A stretch of 6,100 nucleotides of DNA from Limisphaerales bacterium. Lineage in GTDB: Bacteria; Verrucomicrobiota; Verrucomicrobiia; Limisphaerales; UBA11358. A program made the translations under genes and the position numbers. Where the stretch lies: contig PKZR01000262.1 in assembly GCA_003133815.1 (NCBI GenBank), forward strand, positions 1 through 6,100. Reading direction: 5' to 3'. The notes beneath the pieces are model-generated. The model ran no database searches and had not been told where the DNA came from. It saw only the letters and a list, made by a program, of their open reading frames with translations. Shown here in pieces: positions 1-6,057 of this stretch. The number at the start of each line of letters is the position of its first letter. The first letter of the stretch is position 1.

Positions 1-283
1 TTTCAGTCTGGTCGCCGCCGCCATGCCTGATATACGCGCGGTAGCTGTCCGTGTCGTTCCAGGTGTGTGGCAGGCTGACGCTGGTCCATGCCGAATCGTC
101 GAAGTCCGGCTGCGCGGCGTTGGTCTGGTCGCCATAAATAAACTTCCAGCCGGGATTGAAGTTGTAATCCGCGCGCGGCGAGGCCGGCGGCGTGTAAGTT
201 GCAGCCACGGCGGACGCGCAAATCTGAAGCCAGATGGCGGCGAGAGCGAGTTGTTTTTTTACTTTCATTTTGGTCTGTTTCAT
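1..283 (-). CDS. Glycoside hydrolase family 2 enzyme, N-terminal part (truncated by window edge)
   Basis: The minus-strand frame opens at the ATG at 281-283 and has no stop through 94 codons to the left edge, so only the 5' end is present. Residues 1-27 look like a Sec signal peptide: a Lys-rich start, a hydrophobic core (QLALAAIWLQICASAVA) and an AVA-A cleavage site. The mature part starts the GH2 sugar-binding jelly-roll domain, with FNPGWKFIYGD, then a D-F-D-D-S-AW stretch and the SLPHTWND motif, which are hallmarks of GH2 beta-galactosidase-like enzymes. The catalytic barrel lies outside the window, so substrate cannot be read; beta-galactosidase is the usual annotation, beta-glucuronidase or another GH2 activity is possible. 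An in-frame ATG at 266-268 is an equally reasonable start (MKVKKQLALA). Neither start has a Shine-Dalgarno sequence. The gene follows the GH35 gene after an 88 bp gap. Confidence 0.85.
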   Translation of the reverse strand, partial: MKQTKMKVKKQLALAAIWLQICASAVAATYTPPASPRADYNFNPGWKFIYGDQTNAAQPDFDDSAWTSVSLPHTWNDTDSYRAYIRHGGGDQTE

Positions 284-298
284 ATAACTGGTTTATTT

Positions 299-311
299 AT
301 TGTTGGAAACG
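299..311 (-). promoter_or_regulatory. Leader motif upstream of GH2 gene, copy 2 of a shared element
   Basis: The plus strand reads ATTGTTGGAAACG here (minus strand CGTTTCCAACAAT). The same string with one extra G occurs upstream of the GH35 gene at 2105-2118. It lies 15 nt before the GH2 start at 283. The rest of the 284-371 gap is AT-rich on the GH2 side and shows no clear ribosome binding site or terminator. Its function is unknown; it could be a regulator site or a conserved untranslated leader element. Confidence 0.35.
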
Positions 312-371
312 GATCTTTTTACATTGTCGAAATTATTTTTTACAACATGTTCGGCAGCACCAAAGGTTTGC

Positions 372-2096
372 TTACTGATACCGATAGAGTTTGACCCGTT
401 GAACGGTGGGGCCGTCAGCACCGAACATCAAGCCGCTGCCCGACTGGTTGTTTGCCGCCGCTTCCGCCTGATTGTAGTCCAGCAGGATGTCGTCGCCATT
501 CATCTTGCGTCCAGGAATCCATTCGCCTTTCACAAACCTGCCAGTTTCCGCGTCCGCAATGCCGGCAATCTCCGGCCCCGGCGTGTTCGGCGAGAAGGTG
601 ACTTGAACATTGCGACCGGAGACAAAATATTCGTCCGGGCCGGTGGAAATGACGATGGCAAAACCAAGAGACGCCGCCAGCGCGCCGCTGCGCCGGTTGC
701 GCAGAAGATCAACATGCACCACATAATTCCCCACTGAAATGTCGTTCGTTGATTGTTGGGTGTTGAGCCACGCTGCGCGAATTGTCCCTTTGGTTTGGGC
801 GTCCAAAATGAGCGGCGTCATCTGCGCGAGCATCGCATAAGCTTTTGCTAGCGGCACATTTTCAACTGCCGTCGGTGCCGGCATATTGCTGACGGAGCGG
901 ACCTCGCCCCAGTTTTCGACACGATTGACCCCGAATGGCGAGTAGCCGATGCCCGCATACTGACCGATGCCGTAAAAAGCGTTGGCCGCGCCGCCCGCGT
1001 CGCCGGAAGACTCCGGCACAAACAACGGATTATTGGCACGCTGAAACTGGCTGGCCCAAAAACTGAAGTTTGGCAGATGGACGTCCGGTGCGTTGATGTC
1101 AATCGCCGGTGCGCCCGCCTTCCAAATGTCAATCACCAGCGGCTCCGGACAGCCGGACGGATAATCGCCCGGCTCCTTGTCCGTGGGCTGGACGAGCCAG
1201 GTGTTTGAGAACACCGGCACTGGATATTCGGCCTTGCCGGCTTCTGCCAGATGATTCATGTAACGCGCGTAATTCCACGCCTGGAAAATTTCATCAGCGG
1301 CGGTGGAGTTGCCAAAAACGTCCGTCCAGGTGCCGGCTGTTTTGGCGCCGGCAGTTTCCCATAACGTGCGCAGATCCGGCCACAACGTCTCCTTGTTTTT
1401 TTGCAGATAGTCCGTCAACTCCACCGGCACGGGCTGCGCGAACGCCGCATTGGCGGCTGCGGAACGGTCGCGCGAGTCGCCGATCAGCCCCACTTCATTC
1501 TCCAATTGCATCATGACAACAGTGTGTTTTTTTGAATCCACTTTTTGAAGATGTTCCATGAATGCCGTGTAGGCGCGGGTGTCGGCCTGCAGATTGGCAT
1601 CGCTGAGCGTCGAAAGCACTTCCACTGACTTGCCGTTTTTTAGCAGGGAACGCGGGAACCGTTGCTGGTCAGCCTTCACCCAATCAGGAGCGAAACTGGA
1701 GAGGCCGTTCTTCCAACTGCCGAACCAGAGGAAGATGAGATGCAGATGATTTTTCCGCGCACCGTCGAGAATTCCGTCAACGAGGGTGAAATCGTATTTG
1801 CCTTCGACCGGTTCTATCCAGTCCCAACCGATTCCCACGAGAACGGTATTGAGGTTCGCCTTGACGAGTTTTGGCCAGACCGGGTTCATATATTCGAGAC
1901 TGGATGAGGCGGTGTTGTCCGTCTCGCCGGCCAAAACCAGATACGGCTTGCCGTCAACAATCAACTGCGTGGCGGCCCCGCGTTTCTCCAAATAGGCAAT
2001 GGAAGGATCGGATGAAGTGTCGCTGGTTTGCGAATGTGCGACGGTTATGACCAGCGAACAAATCGCCATCAGGCAACAAAAGTTTTTGTGTCTCAT
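372..2096 (-). CDS. Secreted GH35-type beta-galactosidase with DUF5597-like C-terminal domain
   Basis: This 574-residue protein starts at the ATG at 2094-2096 and ends with TAA at 372-374. Residues 1-22 form a signal peptide with cleavage likely at AHS-Q. The region from about 35 to 390 is a clan GH-A TIM barrel: VDGKPYLVLAGE at the barrel start, GIGWDWIEPVEGKYDF, and VVMMQLENEVG, in which Glu201 follows Asn200 as the predicted acid/base. FVPESSGD carries Glu362 as the predicted nucleophile. From about 395 to the end is a beta-rich region matching the DUF5597 type, with GPDEYFVSGRNVQVTF and FVKGEWIPGRKMNGDD. Length and order fit bacterial GH35 enzymes of the DUF5597 subgroup, which release terminal beta-galactose from plant oligosaccharides. 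GH42 is the closest alternative label. No strong Shine-Dalgarno precedes the start. It lies 72 bp after the acetylesterase gene, and both catalytic Glu are intact, so it should be active. Confidence 0.85.
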   Translation of the reverse strand: MRHKNFCCLMAICSLVITVAHSQTSDTSSDPSIAYLEKRGAATQLIVDGKPYLVLAGETDNTASSSLEYMNPVWPKLVKANLNTVLVGIGWDWIEPVEGKYDFTLVDGILDGARKNHLHLIFLWFGSWKNGLSSFAPDWVKADQQRFPRSLLKNGKSVEVLSTLSDANLQADTRAYTAFMEHLQKVDSKKHTVVMMQLENEVGLIGDSRDRSAAANAAFAQPVPVELTDYLQKNKETLWPDLRTLWETAGAKTAGTWTDVFGNSTAADEIFQAWNYARYMNHLAEAGKAEYPVPVFSNTWLVQPTDKEPGDYPSGCPEPLVIDIWKAGAPAIDINAPDVHLPNFSFWASQFQRANNPLFVPESSGDAGGAANAFYGIGQYAGIGYSPFGVNRVENWGEVRSVSNMPAPTAVENVPLAKAYAMLAQMTPLILDAQTKGTIRAAWLNTQQSTNDISVGNYVVHVDLLRNRRSGALAASLGFAIVISTGPDEYFVSGRNVQVTFSPNTPGPEIAGIADAETGRFVKGEWIPGRKMNGDDILLDYNQAEAAANNQSGSGLMFGADGPTVQRVKLYRYQ

Positions 2097-2104
2097 AATT
2101 TTGG

Positions 2105-2118
2105 ATTGTTGGGAAACG
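2105..2118 (-). promoter_or_regulatory. Leader motif upstream of GH35 gene, copy 1 of a shared element
   Basis: The plus strand reads ATTGTTGGGAAACG, which differs from the element at 299-311 by one inserted G. It ends 8 nt before the GH35 start codon. Its right end overlaps the 8 bp palindrome AAACGTTT at 2114-2121. A CG-centred palindrome of this kind is typical of LacI-family operators, but the arms do not extend further and the GH2 copy keeps only the AAACG half. The rest of the 2097-2168 gap shows nothing recognisable. Confidence 0.35.
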
Positions 2119-2168
2119 TTTGAATGCTGTCCGTCTTGCCGGGATATTTCAAGGGTTTTCTCTTGTGT

Positions 2169-3530
2169 TCATGGTTTCAGCGCCGGTGAATTTGTCGGAG
2201 CCAACGCTCTCGCGCCACCACGCGCAACGCGACCGCCACGGCCACCCGCGTCAGGCGGCAGGTTAAAATTGGCAAGCAATGGCGTGGGATGTTGCGGGTT
2301 GAAATCGCCGAGGTCGTCCACGATGTATTTCGCGAGCGGCAGATTGTCCTGCTTGATACCGAGCGCAATGCATTTGGACTGGAGATAGCCGCCATACTCG
2401 GAGGGATGTGTCTGGTCGTTGAATAGTTTTGGAGAATCCGCGCCGAGCGCGTCGTTGAGCTCCACGCCAAAGGAGTTCAAGTCAATGGAAGGCACGTTAA
2501 TTTCCTTTGCGACGGCGATGGCGGCATCCGCGTAGGCTTGGAGCGAACCCGGCTTTTTCGAATCCTGCCGACGCGCGGAGGGCGAGGCGATGATGGGAAA
2601 CGCGCCCTTTTTCTGCACGTCGGCCGCGAATTGTTTGAGCAACTCCTTGTATGTCGTGCCGGCGTCAACATACGTTTCGGAAAAATCCTGATTCGGATAA
2701 ATATTTTGCGGGCCGCTCTTTTTAGAATCGTTGCAGCCAAACTCGATGATGACATAGTCGCCTTGATGGACGGAATCCAACAGCTTTTCCCAGCGCCGCT
2801 CCTTGAGAAAACCCTTGAGCGTTTCGCCGGACTCGGCGTGATTGGCAACGGCGACATCGGATGTGAACCAGCGCGTGATGTTTTGACCCCAGGTGGTGAT
2901 CGCACCTCCGGGTTGGTCGGTGACGGTGGAATCGCCGGTGATGAACACCGTGACGGCATCGTCCACTTTTTGAATTGCAATCGCCGAAACCGCCGGATGC
3001 GAATCGCTGAACTGCAACGTGAGCTTGTCGTCCCAGTCGCGCGAAATCGCCTTATGCGTGGCGAGGTTCATTTCGCGGCTGTCGAGGTTGACTTCGTCGC
3101 CATTGGAAATTTTCGGGGTGCGGACATTGACCGTGAAAGTGCGCGTTTCAAATTTACCCGCCGCCGTGCGGACACGTTCGAGCATCAGTCGGCGCGATTC
3201 GGCTTTGACCGTGGTGATGGCGTCTGCGGTCGGATCGCCCAAAGTGACGGTGACGCGGTAGTTGCCCTCCGGCACGGCGACTGAAAACAGAAACGGCTGC
3301 GCCGACGTGACCGCATTGGCCACGGCAGTCAGCGTTGCGCCCGGTTCAAAACCATAGCCGATTTCTTTTGAATAAATTTGAGACGGCGGAACCAGTGTAT
3401 AGCCGGGCATGGCATTTGCGGCACCGAATTGAAATTTGAAATCCGTGGCCGGTGCCGCGTGAAGTGACACAACTGCGAACACGGCCAGAGTTGCCAGCAT
3501 TGAACCTTTGAAAGAAATATATTTTCTCAT
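2169..3530 (-). CDS. Secreted rhamnogalacturonan acetylesterase (CE12-type SGNH hydrolase)
   Basis: I place the start at the ATG at 3528-3530 (453 residues): it opens directly into a signal peptide (MRKYISFKGS, then a hydrophobic core, cleavage near LHA-APA) and has AGGA 11 nt upstream. The frame remains open to a TTG at 3609-3611, which would add 27 charged residues before the signal peptide. Residues about 30-190 are a beta-rich N-terminal domain (FKFQFG, GYTLVPPSQIYSKEIGYGFEPG) common in this family. The SGNH domain covers about 193-405: block I FITGDSTV with nucleophile Ser201, block II SGETLKG with Gly235, block III FGCNDSK with Asn267, and block V DQTHPSEYGG with Asp372 and His375. All four are intact. 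Such enzymes remove O-acetyl groups from rhamnogalacturonan I, opening the backbone to lyases and hydrolases. Residues 428-441 are an odd Gly/Arg-rich tail. Fold and catalytic site are secure; the exact substrate is inferred. Confidence 0.9.
   Translation of the reverse strand: MRKYISFKGSMLATLAVFAVVSLHAAPATDFKFQFGAANAMPGYTLVPPSQIYSKEIGYGFEPGATLTAVANAVTSAQPFLFSVAVPEGNYRVTVTLGDPTADAITTVKAESRRLMLERVRTAAGKFETRTFTVNVRTPKISNGDEVNLDSREMNLATHKAISRDWDDKLTLQFSDSHPAVSAIAIQKVDDAVTVFITGDSTVTDQPGGAITTWGQNITRWFTSDVAVANHAESGETLKGFLKERRWEKLLDSVHQGDYVIIEFGCNDSKKSGPQNIYPNQDFSETYVDAGTTYKELLKQFAADVQKKGAFPIIASPSARRQDSKKPGSLQAYADAAIAVAKEINVPSIDLNSFGVELNDALGADSPKLFNDQTHPSEYGGYLQSKCIALGIKQDNLPLAKYIVDDLGDFNPQHPTPLLANFNLPPDAGGRGGRVARGGARALAPTNSPALKP
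2208..2249 (-). repeat. Gly/Arg-rich low-complexity tail of the acetylesterase
   Basis: Residues 428-441 of the acetylesterase read AGGRGGRVARGGAR, following the end of the recognisable SGNH domain and a short NLPPD segment. The tail then ends in an Ala/Pro-rich stretch. It resembles the Gly/Arg-rich linker inside the neighbouring GH106-like protein. It is likely disordered and positively charged, and is not part of the active site. Confidence 0.7.
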
Positions 3531-3617
3531 AAGCAAGTGATTCCTAAAACGGCAACGCAAAATGATCCGGCCTGAAAAAGCGCGTTGAATCATCGGATAT
3601 GACCAATGCAAGATGGT
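3531..3617 (-). other. Intergenic spacer between GH106-like and acetylesterase genes
   Basis: These 87 bp separate the TGA of the GH106-like gene from the chosen acetylesterase ATG. AGGA at 3542-3545 (minus strand) may be the ribosome binding site, at a rather long 11 nt spacing. The spacer holds a 6 bp inverted repeat, CAACGC at 3553-3558 with GCGTTG at 3582-3587, and a second pair, ATGAT at 3562-3566 with ATCAT at 3589-3593. There is no GC-rich hairpin followed by a T-run, so I do not call a terminator. Confidence 0.5.
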
Positions 3618-5981
3618 TCATTTTTTCAACACGATAAAACGCGATTCATATGCCGCGAGAGACAGCGGCACGGTCACGTTGCCTGCTCCGGCCGTGACGC
3701 CATCCAATGATTGAATTTTCCCGCTGGTCGCGTCCCAGATTTCCGCCTGTCCGCTGCCCGTCAGCGTCGCGGTACGCGTCTGGGTAGCGTTGGATTCATT
3801 GAAGAAGAAATATACTTCGCCGTCCTTGTAACTGCGGTGGATATATTTTACCGGCGGACAAGCAGTGTCGAGTTTCAAGTCCGGTGGCGGCAGCGCGGCG
3901 ACCACGCGGTCGGTGATATTTGGAGTCGGCTCGACGAGTGTGGCAAATCTCAAGTCTGGCGGACCACCGGCATGAAGAAAATTTTGATCCACCACCATTG
4001 TAGGCGTGCGGCCAACAAAGATCACCTTGCCACCTGCGGCGGCAAAGGCTTGCAGCCGTGCCAGCACGGCCTTTTCGATTACGGTGGAGGTCGGAATGAT
4101 GACGGCGCGATAGGTTTGTCCGCTCAAATTTTTCAAACCGCCTTCGTCGAGCGTGCAGACCGTGGTCAGTCCATCCGAGTCAATATGATCGAAATCTATT
4201 TGATGTTCCAACAACTGGGTTACGAGCTTCACAGTCACACTGTCGGATTCCTCGTCGCCCAGCCACATGCTGTCAGTCGGATGAAACAGTGCAACCTGCG
4301 CCGCCGGACGGCCAATCGCCAGCAGTTGTTGCGCGCGGCTGACATACCAGCCGATGGAGGCGCCGGCTACGGTGTTGAGGCCGCGAATGTTCATAAAGTT
4401 GACGCCGCGAACGAGCTGGTAATCGGCGATGAATTTTCCGTTTTGTCCCGTGCCACCGCCTTCTTCTTCCCAAGCTTGCGGATGACCGTTGACGTGTGTG
4501 GCGGAGGCGGCGAGCTTGGGAAAATCTGCGACGATTCCCGGCCCGATCTGGTTGAGATTGTCAATTCCCGGCACGCCGACATAGCGCATGTCGCGCCAGA
4601 ATGAGCCTTCGTTGCTGATCATCCCTTCGCCTCGGCCCACCATCTTCTCTTCGTGGTTGAGATGGACACAGAATTCCATGTTGCGCGCCGTGCACCAGTC
4701 TTCCATGTGCTTGTAGAAATTGTCGCGGAACATCGCGCTCCACACGTCCCAATAATCGGCCTTGGCGCGTTGCGCTTCGGGCGTCAGCCGTCCGCCGCCA
4801 AAAATCAGCGGAATGTAGGGTTTGAAATCGTAACCTTTCATCGCTTGAAAAGTTTCGAGCAGCTTGGGAGTCCACGGATTGACGCCCGTGTAATCGGTCT
4901 CGTCGGCGCGGAAGCCTATGACGGTTTTGCCGAATTCGTCGCCGACCGCCTGCTCATACGTGTCATAAATGACTTTCAGATAAGTTTCAGTCGCATTTGG
5001 ATCCAAAAAATCAATCACCGTGTAGAGGCTGTCCTTGGTCGCGCCGGCGTCTTCGCCATTGTCATTGCGCGTGGGCGAAGTTCGATAGGCGTGCCGGACA
5101 AAAGTAAGTTCCCACGACCCAGTGCCAGCGGGTGCCGCCCATTTGAGGCGTCCGTCAGCCGGCAACGGCACCACCGTGCTGGTTGGCAAATCTCCGCCCG
5201 CACCGCCGCCGCGTCCGCCACGCCCGCGTGCACCACCACCGCCCGCGACGAGCGCAATGCTTTTCGTGTCAGAGGGCACTTGGATGGCGAAAGGTTCGCC
5301 AACCGTCAGGTTGTAACGCACGTCGGCGTTGGGCAACTGAACAGTTAATACGCCAGCGCCACCTCTCGGCACCGTGTATTTGAAATTTCCGTCAGCTGGG
5401 ATTGGAAATGTTTTGACCGTCGTCGCATCAGTTGTCGGCGTGGGCGTTTCAGCTGGAGGTGCCGTTGCTGGGCGCGGATTGGCCACAATGCCCAAAGTGT
5501 CAGGCGGCAGCGGAATATCCAGCATCTGTCCGGAGGCGACGGTGACGTGCGCGTCGGAAACGATGCCCTGCATGCCTAGTTGTGGATACTCCTTGCTTAT
5601 CAAGCCGCCAGCGAATCCGTCGGGATAGCCGCAGTCGCCTTCAATCCAGACTTTCATGCCGCGTTTCTTGCATTCCTGAACGACGGTCTTCACCAAATCC
5701 ATATATTCTGGCGAGAGATATGCGGGTTTGACGCCACGCGAATTGTTGATCATATAAACGCCGCCGCCGTTTTCATAAATTTTTTCAATGTCCGAGATAA
5801 TGCGCTCCTTGCTCTGCTGTCCGCCCCAAATGGCCCAATGTATGGCACTGTATTCCTTCTGCGGGTGGGCAAATAATGCGGTGGCCTCGGCGACAGTGGG
5901 CATGGTGATTTGCCGGTAAGGCTGCTCGCCATAAAGAGTCAATGAAACAAAACACAGCAGCGCTAATAATAATTTTTTCAT
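3618..5981 (-). CDS. Secreted GH106-like glycoside hydrolase (alpha-L-rhamnosidase family)
   Basis: This 787-residue protein runs from the ATG at 5979-5981 to the TGA at 3618-3620. Residues 1-18 form a signal peptide with cleavage near LYG-E. Features of the GH106 pattern appear in order: the first barrel segment AIHWAIWGG with YENGGGVYMINN and AYLSPEYMDLV (45-98), KVWIEGDCGYPDGFAGG (110-126), a beta-rich insert (146-300), FRADETDYTG and GYDFKPYIPLIFGG (357-396), SNEGSFWRDMRY (456-467), and ASATHVNGHPQAWEEEGGG (492-510). A GATase-like segment (YRAVIIPTST, AAAGGKVIFVG; 624-657) and a C-terminal beta-sandwich (IHRSYKDGEVYFFFNES, EIWDATSGK) follow. Glu361 and Glu505/506 are candidate catalytic residues by position; I cannot assign them firmly. 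GH106 enzymes cleave terminal alpha-L-rhamnose from pectins; this protein is shorter than the roughly 1000-residue norm and may have another specificity. It is the first visible gene of the row. Confidence 0.75.
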   Translation of the reverse strand: MKKLLLALLCFVSLTLYGEQPYRQITMPTVAEATALFAHPQKEYSAIHWAIWGGQQSKERIISDIEKIYENGGGVYMINNSRGVKPAYLSPEYMDLVKTVVQECKKRGMKVWIEGDCGYPDGFAGGLISKEYPQLGMQGIVSDAHVTVASGQMLDIPLPPDTLGIVANPRPATAPPAETPTPTTDATTVKTFPIPADGNFKYTVPRGGAGVLTVQLPNADVRYNLTVGEPFAIQVPSDTKSIALVAGGGGARGRGGRGGGAGGDLPTSTVVPLPADGRLKWAAPAGTGSWELTFVRHAYRTSPTRNDNGEDAGATKDSLYTVIDFLDPNATETYLKVIYDTYEQAVGDEFGKTVIGFRADETDYTGVNPWTPKLLETFQAMKGYDFKPYIPLIFGGGRLTPEAQRAKADYWDVWSAMFRDNFYKHMEDWCTARNMEFCVHLNHEEKMVGRGEGMISNEGSFWRDMRYVGVPGIDNLNQIGPGIVADFPKLAASATHVNGHPQAWEEEGGGTGQNGKFIADYQLVRGVNFMNIRGLNTVAGASIGWYVSRAQQLLAIGRPAAQVALFHPTDSMWLGDEESDSVTVKLVTQLLEHQIDFDHIDSDGLTTVCTLDEGGLKNLSGQTYRAVIIPTSTVIEKAVLARLQAFAAAGGKVIFVGRTPTMVVDQNFLHAGGPPDLRFATLVEPTPNITDRVVAALPPPDLKLDTACPPVKYIHRSYKDGEVYFFFNESNATQTRTATLTGSGQAEIWDATSGKIQSLDGVTAGAGNVTVPLSLAAYESRFIVLKK
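5097..5309 (-). repeat. Internal protein duplication in GH106-like enzyme, copy 2 (residues 225-295)
   Basis: This segment aligns with residues 146-216 at a nearly constant offset of 79 residues. Paired elements are LTV with VTV, QVP with DIP, LVA with IVA, and VPLPADGRLKW with FPIPADGNFKY. By my own hand count, 16 of 71 ungapped positions are identical, clustered in these blocks, and many of the rest are conservative. Copy 2 carries a Gly/Arg-rich linker, and its LKWAAPAG stretch resembles the W-x-x-PAG motif usual in GH106-type proteins, so it may be the ancestral copy. Confidence 0.65.
5193..5243 (-). repeat. Gly/Arg-rich linker inside copy 2 of the GH106-like duplication
   Basis: Residues 247-263 consist of only Gly, Ala and Arg (GGGGARGRGGRGGGAGG), encoded by a CCG/CGC-like low-complexity run on the plus strand. 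It sits where copy 1 has a Pro/Thr-rich linker. It probably forms a flexible, positively charged loop between beta-strands. Confidence 0.75.
5334..5546 (-). repeat. Internal protein duplication in GH106-like enzyme, copy 1 (residues 146-216)
   Basis: This is the partner of residues 225-295. Its linker (about 168-188) is rich in Pro, Thr and Ala (for example RPATAPPAETPTPTTDATT) instead of Gly/Arg. The flanking beta-strand blocks VTV, DIP, IVA and FPIPADGNFKYTVPRG match those of copy 2. The copies are adjacent with only about eight residues between them, which suggests tandem duplication of a small beta-module. Confidence 0.65.
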
Positions 5982-6009
5982 TGTTTATTCAGGCATGTCC
6001 TAATCATGT

Positions 6010-6018
6010 TTTATAGCA
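6010..6018 (-). promoter_or_regulatory. Possible extended -10 promoter element for the gene row
   Basis: The minus strand reads TGCTATAAA, which fits the extended -10 form TGnTATAAT with one mismatch. It would start transcription near 6003, giving an untranslated leader of about 22 nt before the ATG at 5981. No good -35 box sits at 16-18 bp upstream, which is tolerable for an extended -10 promoter. The call assumes a sigma-70-like consensus and is weak. Confidence 0.3.
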
Positions 6019-6029
6019 TTAAACCTGTG

Positions 6030-6057
6030 TTTTGAATGTGAAACAGTGCTTTCAAAA
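6030..6057. promoter_or_regulatory. Nested inverted repeats, possible operator
   Basis: TTTTGAA at 6030-6036 is matched by TTCAAAA at 6051-6057, a perfect 7 bp inverted repeat whose half-sites are 21 bp apart, two helical turns. Inside it TGAAA at 6039-6043 and TTTCA at 6050-6054 form a 16 bp palindrome with a 6 bp centre, similar in layout to LacI-family or cre-like sites. It lies immediately upstream of the possible -10 element, where a repressor or activator would act. No regulator gene is visible to pair with it. Confidence 0.3.

Noticed and set aside
284..371. Rho-independent terminator between the GH35 and GH2 genes
   Set aside because: The A/T runs there are not preceded by a stable GC-rich hairpin on the minus strand. 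No terminator was found in the other gaps either.
23..394. 123-codon plus-strand open frame at the left edge
   Set aside because: The same bases on the minus strand encode a signal peptide plus a clear GH2 N-terminal domain in codon register, so the plus frame is the shadow.
2538..3284. 248-codon plus-strand open frame opposite the acetylesterase
   Set aside because: It lies wholly antisense to an SGNH enzyme with all catalytic blocks intact, and its translation shows no recognisable domain. Long antisense frames are expected from third-position GC bias.
3531..3611. 27-codon N-terminal extension of the acetylesterase from a TTG at 3609-3611
   Set aside because: It would place charged residues ahead of a complete signal peptide, uses a rare start codon, and begins within a few bases of the previous gene's stop. 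The ATG at 3530 with AGGA upstream explains the protein better.
3711..4604. 297-codon plus-strand open frame opposite the GH106-like gene
   Set aside because: It is antisense to conserved GH106-type motifs and its translation has no family features; it is treated as a compositional shadow. The same applies to the plus-strand frames at 4653-5348 and 1109-1516.
5922..5981. Lipoprotein signal around Cys10 of the GH106-like protein
   Set aside because: The residues before Cys10 (ALL) do not fit a lipobox, and the hydrophobic core continues past it to an LYG-E cleavage site, so an ordinary signal peptide is favoured.
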